NCBI GenBank assembly: GCA_022606135.1
Contig: JABYQN010000002.1
Coordinates: 3,038,001 to 3,102,000 of the forward strand
From: Fomes fomentarius
Lineage: Eukaryota > Basidiomycota > Agaricomycetes > Polyporales > Polyporaceae
DNA: 64,000 nucleotides
Direction of reading: 5' to 3'
This document shows positions 44,870-56,744 of this stretch, in pieces; the first letter of the stretch is position 1, and each line of letters begins with the position of its first letter. The notes beneath the pieces were generated by a model, which did not search any database, had not been told where the DNA came from, and saw nothing but the letters and a program-made list of their open reading frames with translations. Both the position numbers and the translations under genes were made by a program.

Positions 44870-46875
44870 GAGCGCAAGGCTCGAGGAAGACAAGGGCGTC
44901 GGGGACGCTGAGGAGAGACGAAGAACAACTTGAAGTCTAGCGCTCGCTTCTCGTCCCGCCCAGCCGACTACTTATCTACTCTTACGTAACAACAGCTTGA
45001 GTTGAGTTCACCGACGCAGGTGCCTAACGCAGCATTCCCCATGCACAACCCCAACGTCCTGGGTTCAACGCTTTTCCGATATCGATCGGTGGCGGTCTTT
45101 TTCAGCTTCTTGCCAGCCACAAACGGTAGCACTATTGCTAACTTGCATCATTGCCGCCGCCGAGTGATACGGCGGTAACCTCGATCATACGAAGCTGTGT
45201 ACAGCGGGGTCGAATCTCCTACCAGGGCGACACAACGGTGGGATGCTCGACCGTCATAATAATTAAAAGGCACAAATTAGGCAGCTTTGAGCGACAAAAG
45301 CCTGAACAAAGATGTTGATGAGTATGGGCCTATGGCAAAGGTCCACGGCGGCATGGGCAATGCTGAATTTACCAGCGGACTGACCTTTTGCCTTCTCCAT
45401 TTCGGTGAGCGTGCGCAATTAGACATCGATGAGAACCTGTCATAAACGAACAAGCGGTGGCGGTCGTTCAGGCCCAGCCTCAAGTTCTTTTGTCCTATGA
45501 AGACAGCTGCTCCACGTCAAGCAATTCAGCGTTATGTGACATGTACACCATTCGACCATTGCAGCTGGCCTTCCATTGACGACACGGTGGGAGCACGAAG
45601 TTGCTATGAACTACATACAGGCTAGATAGATTCAAAGCCAGATGAAGTGTCGATGATTCTCTGTGTGAAAGATGAGTTGCAAACTCGCTGGAGAATAAAC
45701 AAGAATGTACAGGAGTCAGACTGGATCTGGGCTTCGTGCGAATGACTTCATATACTGTGTATATAGCACTTTCACCGAGGGCTGTAAGTCGTAACGAGCT
45801 GTTACATGATCACATTTGGTCGATCAACAAATATGTCAAGCGCAGTGCGTTGCATTATGCTATTTACACGAGCCATGCTAAATGTGACTGTTCAAACGTT
45901 CATTCCTTGGCGTGAAACATACCACATCCAAGGAAGGCAGCAGGCGCGCTGCCCTGTTTGGGGACGTGATTAAGTTGCAAAACGGTATATTGTCCCGTGG
46001 GATCGCAATTCTGTCCTCCAAATAAGGGCTGCTCCTGGCCATATCGCATTTCCTGTCCACACTTTTACAGCTTGACAACCACTGGCCCCCTCCACCTCCT
46101 TTTTTGTACACCCAAATTTCTACACACCCTCTTCAATGGAAAATTTCCCTTTCTTCCCTAGGAGCTATGAGGCCCCCACAATCTCCATCGCAAGGTCCAC
46201 ATTTTTCTGGGCGCCAACACTCCCTTCCACCGGCGCTTCCATGACCTCCCCATTACCCGAAGTACTTCCAGCGGCTAACGTGACCGAATTTGGGTGGACA
46301 TTCGTAAGCGGTTGGGCGCCTGTGTAGGCCACCCATAAAATCATGCCATACATTCAACATCAGGGACTGTACAACGTGTGGAATAATTTTCCTGCACTAT
46401 AAAGAGTACCATGAGTGTACTTTTCAATTTTCTCGGGTGGTAGGCTAGGAAGGGGAAGCTGGGTAAAAGTGCGGACAGGAAAGGTGAACCATAGGGACAG
46501 AATAGCGCCGGGATACTAGGACAGATTACCTCCGGAAAGCAGGACATAAACCAGTCCCCGAGGTTGACCAAATCGTTATTGAGTGTTGACCACATACTGA
46601 TAATTGATTCTGACTGAATCGGTGTTTCCATGGACAAGATATCGATCCCAGTGGACAATATTACCCCTTGCGTCAAGTTATGTAGGACTGACGCTCCCAG
46701 TGTTGTGGTTGCCTGACAGTGACCGCTGGCGGGCCTGCGCCTAAGGGATATCCTGTTGGGCCACGTGGGGGCCGTTGATGACGCACATGATTGCGCCGAG
46801 AGGCGCGTCTCTGGAGGTTTGCACGACATAAACTCGGTCATCCTTGTTGTCCTCCCCGTCGTTCATGATGTCCTC
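44870..46875. other. 2.0 kb gene-free region
   Basis: This separates the glycogenin promoter from the ABC1-kinase gene. All frames are short. One near 46136-46327, open on both strands, shows no known family. I see no transposon ends or RNA gene. Confidence 0.45.
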
Positions 46876-49391
46876 ATGCCACCTGTAGCTCTCCGTTTTG
46901 CCCTTTCCCGGCCTGGCTGGAGACAACCGCTGCTCGCCCGAGGGCAATCTACTCGACCCTCCTCGTACTGGACGAAGGCACCGCGATTTTCGTCTCAGTT
47001 TTTCACGCGTACGGCCGCACCAAGTCCGTTGTACTCTAGGAAACTTCTCTGGGTCATCCCTGTCGCGGGTGGTATATTTCTCTTTGTCAGGCCTACCCGT
47101 CAAGAGCAACACAATGTCTTCGCCTCGCCCGACCTCATTCCATGCCCTGCTGTATCGGCGGAACCGGTGGAAACTGTCATCATGTCTCCTTCCGAGTCCG
47201 ACCGGACGCTCCTGGCCCGCTACTCGACCTTTCTACGCGATAGGATCCTAGAACCGATTCTCACAGCAAAAAGGTTCATTTACCTATGCTGTATCTTCGT
47301 CCCTGTCCTTCTCGCCGCACCGATGTTGATAATTGGTAAAACCGAGCCAAGGCTTGGCGGAGACAGATGTGGCGCAGTTTGGTGGTACGGATTTCTCACT
47401 AGGCAGATGCAGCGCGCGGGTCCAACATTCATCAAGGTGAGTGATCCCGTCCCCGTATAGGTATGACGCAATTCGTGCAGGGTTTTCAGAGTCCCCACAT
47501 GTATGCGCCGTGTTGGGAGCCTTGCATGGAATGTACTTCGTGAAATGCACTGCAGTGCGCCCTATGGCCTACAGTGCATTCTATAGTTGACAGTGCCCAT
47601 CGTTCAACGGAGCGATTAGTCGTGTTCATCTATGTCGACTGTCATTCGATTACATTGGGCTTACATCTGATTACATCCAATAGCTGGCGCAATGGGCTGC
47701 TTCAAGAGCTGACTTGTTCCCTGCTCTCTTGTGCGAACGTATGGCAGCGCTACATTCACGCGGCAAGGCGCACACACTCTCGCATACCAAGAGGGTCATC
47801 GAGGATGTCTTCCAGCGACCCTTCAATGAAGTATTCGAAGAATTCGACGAGATACCCATCGGAACAGGAGCTATCGCCCAGGTAGTGGTTATGATATTGT
47901 TCAATCTTACGGTGCTGACGTCACCTATCAGGTCTACAGGGCAACCCTGAAGCAGGACCTCATCCCTCCCTCTCACTTGGCACCGAAACGTAGCAATCGG
48001 AAGGCCGTTCTACTTTCCTCGCTCACTAACAATCCTCTTCCTTCGGTTCCTACTGCCGCTGTCGCAATCAAAGTCCTGCATCCGCATGTCGCAAAGATGA
48101 TCAATCGAGACCTCAGCATCATGGGGTTCTTCGCCAATGTCATCACACTAATCCCTGGAATGCAATGGCTTTCGCTACCGGAGGAAGTCGCTGTATTTGG
48201 AGGGATGATGCACGAACAGCTCGACCTGCGTATAGAGGCCGACAACTTGACGGCTTTCGAGAGGAATTTCGAGGGCCGTAAGCTGCCCGTGACGTTTCCT
48301 CGGCCGCTCAGCGTGTGGAGCACGAAGGATCTCCTGCTCGAGGAGTTTGAGAACGCGTTGCCCCTCGAGTTGTTCCTCAAGAACGGGGGTGGTCCGTACA
48401 ATGACATGTTGGCAGAAGTAGGGTTGGACGCGTTCCTGGTATGTCAGATTCCGAATCCATGAGCCCGGATGGACCTGACGGTTTGTTACAGAATATGCTT
48501 CTCCTCGACAACTTTGTACATTCCGATCTACACCCCGGGAACATCATGATCAAATTCAGCAAGCGACATCGCCGGACACTCAACGTCCAACAGTCGTGGT
48601 GGATGTCACTACTTGGACAGGACGCACAGCCTGCATTGGACGCCTCTCACAAGACTACCGACGATGTTGTCAACCACCTACGGTCACTAGCCCGCGATCC
48701 CGAGCAATGGCGGTCCGCTTTAAATCAGCTTTCCTCTGAGGGCTATGAGCCCGAGATTGTCTTCGTCGACGCTGGGCTGGTGACGACACTGAATACGGTG
48801 AACCGCCGAAACTTCCTCGACCTATTCCGCGCGGTAGCCGAGTTCGACGGGTACCGCGCTGGGATATTGATGGTTGAGCGCTGTCGGACACCGGAGCTCG
48901 CGGTCGATGTCGAGACCTTCGCGCTGCGCATGCAGCACATCGTGCTCAACGTGAAGCGCAAGACGTTCTCGCTTGGACAGATCAAAATCTCCGATATTCT
49001 GAAGGAGGTGCTTAGCGCCGTTCGCAGGCACCATGTCAAGATGGAGGGAGACTTTATAAACACCGTCATCTCGATATTGTTGCTGGAGGGTATTGGGAGA
49101 CAATTGGACCCTAGACTCGATCTGTTCAAGAGCGCGCTTCCTATCTTGAGGCAACTTGGAAGGCAGATGTCGACGCAAGAGGGTATGAAGCAGTTGCCGT
49201 CTGGGGAGGTTGGAGCCTTCTTCAAGGTACTTAGCAGATGTCCGCTCCATTCGATGCAGTAGCTGACGAGTACTTAGGTCTGGGTTTGGATGGAGGCGCG
49301 CGAGTTCGCCTCAGCCGCATTTGTGAACGCGGACGAACTTGTGAAATACGACTGGTATTATTTTTTTCACCGCCCAGCAACTTTGATCTGA
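46876..49391 (+). CDS. CQD1: Mitochondrial ABC1/UbiB-family kinase, YPL109c/Cqd1-like
   Basis: Five exons (46876-47436, 47684-47881, 47932-48438, 48492-49226, 49278-49391) encode 704 residues. The N terminus (MPPVALRFALSRPGWRQPLL) is a mitochondrial presequence, followed by a membrane segment (RFIYLCCIFVPVLLAAPMLI). The family-specific KxGQ region reads FIKLAQWAASR, the Lys strand is AVAIKVLHPHV, the catalytic loop is VHSDLHPGNIM (residues about 431-441), and the metal motif is FVDAGLVT. The closest groups I know are yeast YPL109c (Cqd1) and human ADCK2, inner-membrane proteins that influence coenzyme Q distribution. A YPL109c-like gene is, from memory, among the genes linked to MAT-A in mushrooms. 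The first intron is long (247 nt). The upstream frame has no earlier ATG. Confidence 0.85.
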
Positions 49392-49671
49392 CACTTCGCC
49401 TTGCTGATAGGCTTACACCCGCCATATAGAACACATAGAAAATCAACGTAGACCACGGACACGAATTATAGTCTGTAGAAGTAGAACCCTTACAGCAAGT
49501 ATAATCCTCTTCTCTATTCACTGGGTCATGCGCATACATGTATTCTACCAGGCGTGATTTCGGTGGGAGACTAATTTACAACGTGATCGTTCTCTTGATA
49601 CAGCTCAGTTCTTCGACGGTTTCTGATCCAGGGTATCCTTGTCAGTCCCCTGCTTCCCTCCCCTGTGGTGA

Positions 49672-51453
49672 TCACTCTCTCCCTGGGCGACCAGGGGTGA
49701 GCATCTCGACCCAGCCACGCTCGTACTGGTTCGCAGGCTTGACTGCCACTCCGAGCTTATGTGCGGCGAGAATCGGCCAGTGGGGTGTCCGGATAAGCTC
49801 CCGCGCGAGGAAGACGACGTCCACCTTCCCATCGCGCAGGTACGACTCAGCCTGTTCGGGCTCGGTGATCATCCCGACCGTGCCGATGGGCAAGTTGGGA
49901 TACACTTTCTTCAGTTCCTCTGCGAAGGGGACCTGTTGGGTAGGGACATCAGGAACTATAGACATAACATCGACCGCTCAACGAGCGGGCTGAACCGACC
50001 TGATATCCCGGGCCGACAGAGATCTTCTGGTGGAACCAGTTACCACCAGTGCTACAGTCGATAAGGTCGACGCCTAGCTTCTGGAGCTCGCCGACGAGTA
50101 CTTTACTTTGCTCGATGCCCCAATATTTCCATTCGCCAGACGCGTCCTTCTCGGGACCTTCGGCCCAGTCGGTCGCGCTGATGCGGTAGAAGAATGGCTT
50201 GTCCCACGCCGCACGAACCTTCTCGACGGTACGCAGCGGCCAGCGGAGCCGGTTCTCGAGGGATCCGCCATACTTGTCCGTACGGACGTTCGAAAGTGGG
50301 GACATAAATTCGTGGGCGAGGTACCCGTGCGCACCGTGTATTTCGATAAAGTCAACTGTCTCATGCATCAGCATCCACTTCTGACGGTCGACCGTGTACA
50401 TCAGTAACTTACAGCCGACTTGTTTGCAGCGTTTAGTTGCTTCTACAAAGGCACCCTCGATGCCGAGGAGCTCTTCCTCCGTCAGCGCCTTGGGCTTTGG
50501 GTACTCGTCTGAGAACGGTATTTCGCTCGGGCCAGGAACTGGATTGTCCAAAAAACCGTCAACGCAGGAACAGCTTTCACAATTCGTACTTTCAGCCTAC
50601 CTCGGTCAGGCCATCCGTGTTCCGCCTCGCCGGCAACGTAGGTTGGGGCACGGAAGGTCTTGGCCATGTCCCCATGCACCCAGGGTGCATAGGTAGAAGA
50701 CTTCCTTCCGGCATGGGCGAGCTGAACGCCGATCATGGTCCCTTGTGCATGTGCGAACTGCACGATGCGCTTGAGAGGCTCAATCTGGCTGTCTGTCCAG
50801 AGACCCTGCAGATTTGTCAGCTCGTGCGCTGTGCAGAGGCACGACAGCAACCTACGGCGTCTTCTGGGGAGATGCGCCCCTCCGGGACAACGGCGGTCGC
50901 CTCCATGCAAATGGCGCCGACACCGCGGGTGGCATATCCCTGAGAAACGACGTCAAAATGCGATACTACACTATGGAAGAAGCAGATTTACGCCAATGTG
51001 TACGAAATGCCAATCGGTCGCATGGCCGTTGTCCGAGCTGTACTGACACATGGGTGACTGGCAAGATATGCGTGAGGTGCTGCCATGGCAGTGAACATTT
51101 GTGAAGACGTGATACATACTACAAAAATCCTGTTCTTGAAAGTTACACCGCGGATAGTGATCGGCTTGAACAAGGTTGGGAGCCCCGCATTCTGCGGATA
51201 CACCGACTGTAGACCACGAGCAAAGGGTCAGTACATCCGAGTCAATTCACGGATTGCATGTGCTGCATGCGCGAACCTCTGGATAAGCGGTGCCAATCGC
51301 GGGCTCGTTCAGCGGGAAGTACTGGTGCGCGCCTGGGACTGGCTTGTTGATGTATAGCTGGGACATAGTGCGAAGAGGCAGTTTCGAGCGCAGCAGAGGA
51401 GAAGTTACGAAAGGATGTGGCAAGATGAGTGCGGTCCGGCTTATCGAGTGCAT
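49672..51453 (-). CDS. Old-yellow-enzyme flavin oxidoreductase (YqjM-like)
   Basis: Eight exons (51453-51277, 51206-51120, 51057-50992, 50939-50856, 50805-50601, 50538-50413, 50355-50000, 49932-49672) give 453 residues, or 424 from the ATG at 51366. It is an FMN-dependent NADPH oxidoreductase of the OYE family. Motifs in order are [85 protein letters not shown] and [12 protein letters not shown]. The C-terminal half-barrel ends [18 protein letters not shown]. It probably reduces activated alkenes such as enones; the substrate is unknown. The upstream ATG adds 29 residues rich in Arg, Ser and Leu without acids, a possible mitochondrial presequence. The C terminus after GWVEMLT is less certain. 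Confidence 0.87.
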
Positions 51454-51707
51454 TCGTGCCTGTGGCTCGCTATGTATACTTATAGGTTCTGGGCGTATCG
51501 AGTGAAGATCGAGCTGCCTGATCGAGTATGACGGAGGTGGACGGCGAGCTTGTGTTACAAACGGGATGTCGTCATCGATTCCCAGCGTTCTTGGATTACA
51601 CGCTGCCAGTGTGCTTGTGCTGTAAGCCTGTACTACATATCACCCACCTTTTCGTGCCTGGAAACCAGTCCTGCTGACTTCAGACGTCCATACACTAGCA
51701 CGAACTC

Positions 51708-52872
51708 ATGGCGCATAACGTCCACCGCGTCTTCGCTCAGATACTCGAACGCGAGCATCCGAGGACAACCCTCACCCAAGACGGCTCCTCGCTTCGAACC
51801 TCAACTGGCTTCTGTTACTTTGCCAAGATCGGCAGCACGAATGACAGAGACCAGTTTGTTGGAGAAGCAGAATCGATCAAGGCCATGTACGAGGCCGCTC
51901 CTGGCCTTGTTCCCAAACTCATCGACTACGGCATCATCGACACCAGCTCCAAGGAGCGAGACAGCGATATCGGCCGTCCCTACTTTCTGTCAGAATATAA
52001 GGATATTGGCTCACTGAACGGCAATGCCGCCAAGGTCCTTGGGAAACGTCTCGCCACGGAGTTGCACGCGTACAAGAGCACGAGTGGGAAGTTCGGCTTC
52101 CACGTCCCAACGTACTGTGGAGCCACCAGGCAAGATAACGGCTGGTATGAGACATGGCCTGAATGCTTCGACGCTCTGTTAGGTGGACTCGTCGATAAAC
52201 TCCTGGCTCGGGGAGGTCAGCAGAGTCTGTGCTCACAAGCACAAGAGGTGCGGGAACGGTGAGTGTGCCCAAGTCGAAACCGGTTAATGGTTCTAAACCA
52301 CATTCGATGTCACCTGGATGTCACCGAAGGGTGATACCTGCTCTGTTGGGACCCCTTGTGATTGAGCCCGTCCTCCTCCATGGTGATCTATGGGTACGCT
52401 AAGAACACTTGCGGAAACCGATGCTGCTAGTTCACTTACGTATTCCCGAAGAGTGGCAACACCGGAATTGATCGATCGTCGGGAGAACCTGTTATCTTTG
52501 ATCCCTCCTCGTACTTCGGGCACAACGAGGCGGAGTAAGTACTGTCTCTTCCTATCTGTTGTTAACGTTGTTCTGACTCTGATGTTACTCAGCTTGGCCA
52601 TCGGTAGGATGTTTGGTAGGATCCCTGAATCCTTCTATACGGCCTACCACGGACAGTGCCCGAAAAGCGAGCCTCAGGATCAGTATGGTCTCCGGCAAGA
52701 GTTGTATCAACTGTATCACTATCTGAACCACACCGTTTTATTCGGCGTTCGTCTACCTCTTTTATGCACCTTGATGATGGCTGAAATTCTCATATTGTTG
52801 CAACAGGGCGCGTACGCTAGAAGTGCTCGTTCCAAGATGGATATGCTCTTGAGAACATTCCCAGCTGACTGA
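51708..52872 (+). CDS. Fructosamine-3-kinase / ketosamine kinase family protein
   Basis: Five exons (51708-52258, 52330-52393, 52452-52534, 52593-52746, 52807-52872) encode 305 residues, close to human FN3K (309). These kinases phosphorylate sugars stuck to protein amines by glycation so that they detach. Hallmarks are FAKIG, FVGEAESIKAMYEAAPGLVP, FGFHVPTYCGATRQDNGWYE, TWPECFDALLG, the catalytic loop LLHGDLW with GNTGID, and IFDPSSYFGHNEADLAIGRM. The last exon reads GAYARSARSKMDML. It lies 254 bp from the flavin oxidoreductase start in divergent orientation, so the two may share control elements. Confidence 0.9.
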
Positions 52873-53172
52873 ATCGGAAACCGTGAAAGTCGGGGCCTAA
52901 AGGTACGGACCATCTGGCTCACGATCCCTTGTACTATCAGGTGGAGTGTAAGGTAGAGAGCAAAAGATCTTTCTTCAATTTTTTCGAGATATTCAGACAA
53001 AGCAGATAACTGTAGCGCTATTGAGATCTAGACACCAAATGCAATCGCAGGACATTCAACATTTGACTCTTCTCGCCCTCGGTGCTCCGGAACAACACTA
53101 CCTATAGGCATGCTAGTTAGTGACACTCGTTTTCCCTAATTGGGTACGACCATAGCGCACTTACGTACTCGC

Positions 53173-54659
53173 TCAGTAGGTAGAACCGATTGGGCCGACC
53201 TTGATGTTCGAGAAGCTGACGGATGCGCTTGCGCTCTGGCTCTCGACCGTGACCGGGTCTCCAGAGTTGGCTGAGCAGGGACCACGAGAGATACCGGGCT
53301 GGCTGGCGGAGACGTCGGTGGGGTAGTCGCTGTCGAGCCAGAGCATGCCGGCCTCGTGGTCGTCCCAGATGGACATGACGAGGGCCATACCCTTCTGGAA
53401 GGAGTTGCCCATCTGAGCGAGACCGCCGAGGGACTCGAACGTGTTGGTGTCGTTGAACATCTGCTTCTGCGTGTTGCAGAACGAGTCGGTGATCGAGTCG
53501 AATTGCTGCATGCCGGGGATGTTCGTCTTCGAGTTGGCGATGACACGGCCGTTCTGGACGTAGAGGCGGCGGATCTCGGAGAGCTGGCCCGAGGTCTGGT
53601 TGTTGTTCGTCACGAACTGCGTCACGACCGTGAACTTCTGGCGGGTGTCGACGGTCTTGCCAGGGCCGAGGAAGGTCTGGTCGCCCATGCGCCACGAGTT
53701 GAAGTCGCAGCCGTCCTTGTCGCAGATGCCCTCGTAGCGCTGGTCTCCGTCACCGCACTCGGTGCCCGAGCAGCGGGTCTGGCCAGAGACAGAGCAGACA
53801 TGAGGGGTGACGGCAGCGCCGTTCTGGTTCGCCTCCCAAATGTCCATTTCATTACAGCAGGTCCCGAACTGTCCGGATCCCGCGTTCGGGTCGCTGGGGG
53901 AGCCCGCCCAGCCCTGGACGTTGGCCTGCAAAGACAGTCTCAGTATCAAGTCTGATAGTTGAGAGACTCTCGAAGGAGCGTACCTCGCCGTTGATGAACT
54001 TGATGTCGTGTGGGCACTGCGTGTCACAGTAGCCGGTTCCGTACTTGGAGCCGGCCTTGTTGGTCGGGAAGCGGGACTGGCCACCGTCGGCGTCCATCTC
54101 GACGAAGTAGAGCGCGCCATTGAGACCGCAGGGGAGGTTCGACATGTCGACGTCGAAGGTGAATTCCTGGTTCTTGAGGTTGAACATCTCGTAGGTCGAG
54201 TCGTCCTGCGAGAGGAGGTAGACTCGCGAACCGATGTTCTTCGAGTACGGGCCCTGCGTCACGAACTTGAGCGTGAGCTGGTTGCCGCTGGTGGTGATAC
54301 CATAGGTGCCTGCCGCGGTGTTGTCAGTCTCTCGCTCGGGTGCCCCAACCGACGACGTTATACTCACCCTGGTAGTCAGCACCGTCGAGGGCGCAGTTCT
54401 GCGCACATGTCGTGGGGTTGGGGCAGAGCGAAGTGTCCCAGGTGTTGCCGGTGTAGCAGTTGTTGCTGCCGCTGACAGCGTGGAGCCAGCGCCAGTTGGA
54501 ATCGAGAACGATGGAGCGCTGCTGGGTCTGGCAGTTGTTGGCAGACGTGCACTGCTGGATGGAGAGCCGCGGGTGATTCTCTGCGGTGAGCGTGCCGACC
54601 TGCTGACCGTAGGCGGTCGCAAGGAAGGAGAGTGCCAGGAGGGCAGCAGCGGGGAACAT
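53173..54659 (-). CDS. GH7 cellobiohydrolase, no cellulose-binding module
   Basis: Three exons (54659-54368, 54309-53984, 53925-53173) encode 456 residues. An 18-residue signal peptide ([18 protein letters not shown]) precedes mature [15 protein letters not shown]. It is a secreted exo-acting cellulase that processively releases cellobiose from chain ends. The active site is EMDIWEAN, nucleophile Glu232, Asp234 and acid/base Glu237. [11 protein letters not shown] and [19 protein letters not shown] are family blocks. The protein stops at VGPIGSTY right after the catalytic domain, so the Ser/Thr linker and CBM1 found on many homologues are absent. Expression is probably induced on cellulose and repressed by glucose. 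A cellulase inside this housekeeping block is unexpected. Confidence 0.95.
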
Positions 54660-56744
54660 GTCGATAGCAGGAGTCGAGTGGGTTGTCGAGTGGCGGTTGT
54701 GAGCTCGATGCAGACCGTCGACCGACGACGCTGGCTTTTATAGCCTTCCGGACGAGCATGCGTACCTGACGGCGTTTGCATGACCAGCAGTAACATACGC
54801 ACACTGCTCCTTGCCGAGTGAACCACACAGTTTTCCCAATATGGGTCAAACGTCGTACGTCCAAACAGACAACAGAGTGTGCGGCCGAGGTGTGTCCGAG
54901 CGGGGAAGGGAAGAGACGCTGTGGCACAGCTGTTCGCTCGGTGCGAGAGGGCCTGGAGAGGGCACTGGTGACGGTCAGTCAACCGAAGAGTATCCGAGTT
55001 TGAGGTCTCGAGGTGGGTGTTGTATTTTTAGCCAGCCTCTCATCGTGTGAGGCGGTAATGGGAGGAGACGAACGAAGCACAGTCGGTACCTCCGATGACT
55101 ACCCGCTGAGCTTGAGTTTGAAAAGCCTGGCAGCATCCCAATCGAGACGGCAAGCAAGAAGGACGTAGAGAAATAGGCCCGGACATGTGCTCAAGGAACA
55201 CGGTAAACATAGAGATCGGGACGGAAATAAAGGTGCAATCCGACACACTGGCAGAGGATCTACCAGTTACCATGACTGTCCATGTAACATTTCTCAATAT
55301 GGCAAGTGTTGTGGTTGCTCTGTCCAACACCAGCAGCATTACGCTGAAAAGCTTCAAAGCGATGCCAGAATTGTATTACGATCATGGGTCAATACCAGAC
55401 ACGACGTGTCCACATGTATGCTTCAGTGTGAGTATTCAAGGAAACGCTTCCGGCACTCGTACTATGAATGGAAGCAGATTGACATGATCAGGTGAACCCG
55501 GGGGCAACGCTCGGATCGTAGGCTTCAAGGACAGTGATTTGTAGAAGTACTCCCGAAAACCATCCGCATCGAGGAGAACCAAGCGTCACCAATCCTCGGC
55601 ATGCACTGACATCCATCAGCTTCGTCGGAGCTCTTCGGTAGGCATCCTCATGACCGTGCCGGCGGGAATAGCGGCACAGACCGTTCCAGGTGGGCGCAAA
55701 ACCATCATGTCCGCACCCCTAGCCTTGCACTTCTCATGACTCCTGTGCATCCCCTCCCTGAACCCGCATAAACGTTTGCCCAAAAGACGTGAAGCGGCGT
55801 GATGCTTAAACTCACAATTTATGGTTTGACCTAGCCTATCGACTCTTGAAGTACCTCCGCATGGAATAGGGGGTACGAGGGCAAGTAGTACGACATAGGA
55901 GGAGTGGACAAAACTTTCCAACCGGAAGTGACCTCGCACCTGCACTTCTCCTTCGGCATTCCTTCTGATGACCGCATAACGGTTGTCTCCTCGAGCACCC
56001 AGGACTTCGGTTACGAGTTGCGTAGCACATGGGTTCGCCACGGAAAATTTCTACACAGCTTTGGAGTCAAGCGAGAGGTTAGAAGCGGTGTAGTGGAGAC
56101 TTACAACAGAGATTCCAGTGAGATTAGCAACCTGATCGGGGTGATGGGATAGATCAGTAGACGTAGCTGTCAGTATGTGAGGATAGATATAAATCGAGAA
56201 TGCAGACCAGTAATACGTACTTCATAGGATGACAGCTCTGCATTTGCAAGTCTCGAGGGGTGAGTGTAGTGTTGTTACGCTTAGTAGAGCCTCCGAGCTA
56301 ACAACTTCCCTCGAAGGCAGAGGTCGGTATCATCGCTCTAGATGTCGTCCTGCAATTGGAATGAGAGAGTGTGTATCGAGTATCACCATAGACAGATATT
56401 TGAGCCACAAATTGTTCCAAGCGCAAGACAGAGAGTGGAAGTGGCGGTCTTGGGCGCTTCACGAAAGACAATACCAGGCGCTATTGTGCTTCCGGGCGCC
56501 TACAGTTGGTCAGCGCGGACGGACGTGCTGTTCGAGTATCAGACTCACTGTGGCCCACTGGTGCGTCCTTGTCGGGCCCTCTCCTCAGCTTGCCCCCCAT
56601 CCGTCTTCACGCGTCGCGATCTACTCCTTTTCAAGGCCTGACCTCTGTTGGTTGAAATTCTCGCTGTGCTGTATCCTTTTCTCACGTCACCGACTCTGCC
56701 AAATACTGTCCAAGCTTGACCTCTAGTTCACGTCTCTACACAGA
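54660..56744. other. 2.1 kb divergent promoter region of the cellobiohydrolase and RPB2
   Basis: There are a few 80-140 codon frames (for example - 55616-56041 and + 55904-56152). None resembles a known family and none has clear splice continuation. I do not call a gene. Confidence 0.4.
54736..54742 (-). promoter_or_regulatory. TATA box of the GH7 cellobiohydrolase gene
   Basis: Reading toward the gene the sequence is CTATAAAAG, about 77 bp upstream of the ATG, the usual spacing for a strong inducible fungal promoter. A GCGGGG match to the Cre1/CreA consensus SYGGRG lies at 54900-54905 (on +). Confidence 0.55.

Noticed and set aside
45055..45230. GGTTCAA/GGTCGAAT-like stretches suggesting tRNA T-arms
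   Set aside because: No matching acceptor stem, D-arm or A-box at the right distance.
46136..46353. Frame open on both strands near 46.2 kb
   Set aside because: No homology or splice context, and composition is close to chance.
53356..53955. 199-codon plus-strand frame across the cellobiohydrolase
   Set aside because: It is the antisense of a GC-rich, codon-biased GH7 exon; the GH7 reading is certain.
55616..56152. Two overlapping frames between the cellobiohydrolase and RPB2
   Set aside because: No recognisable domain and no supporting splice sites.
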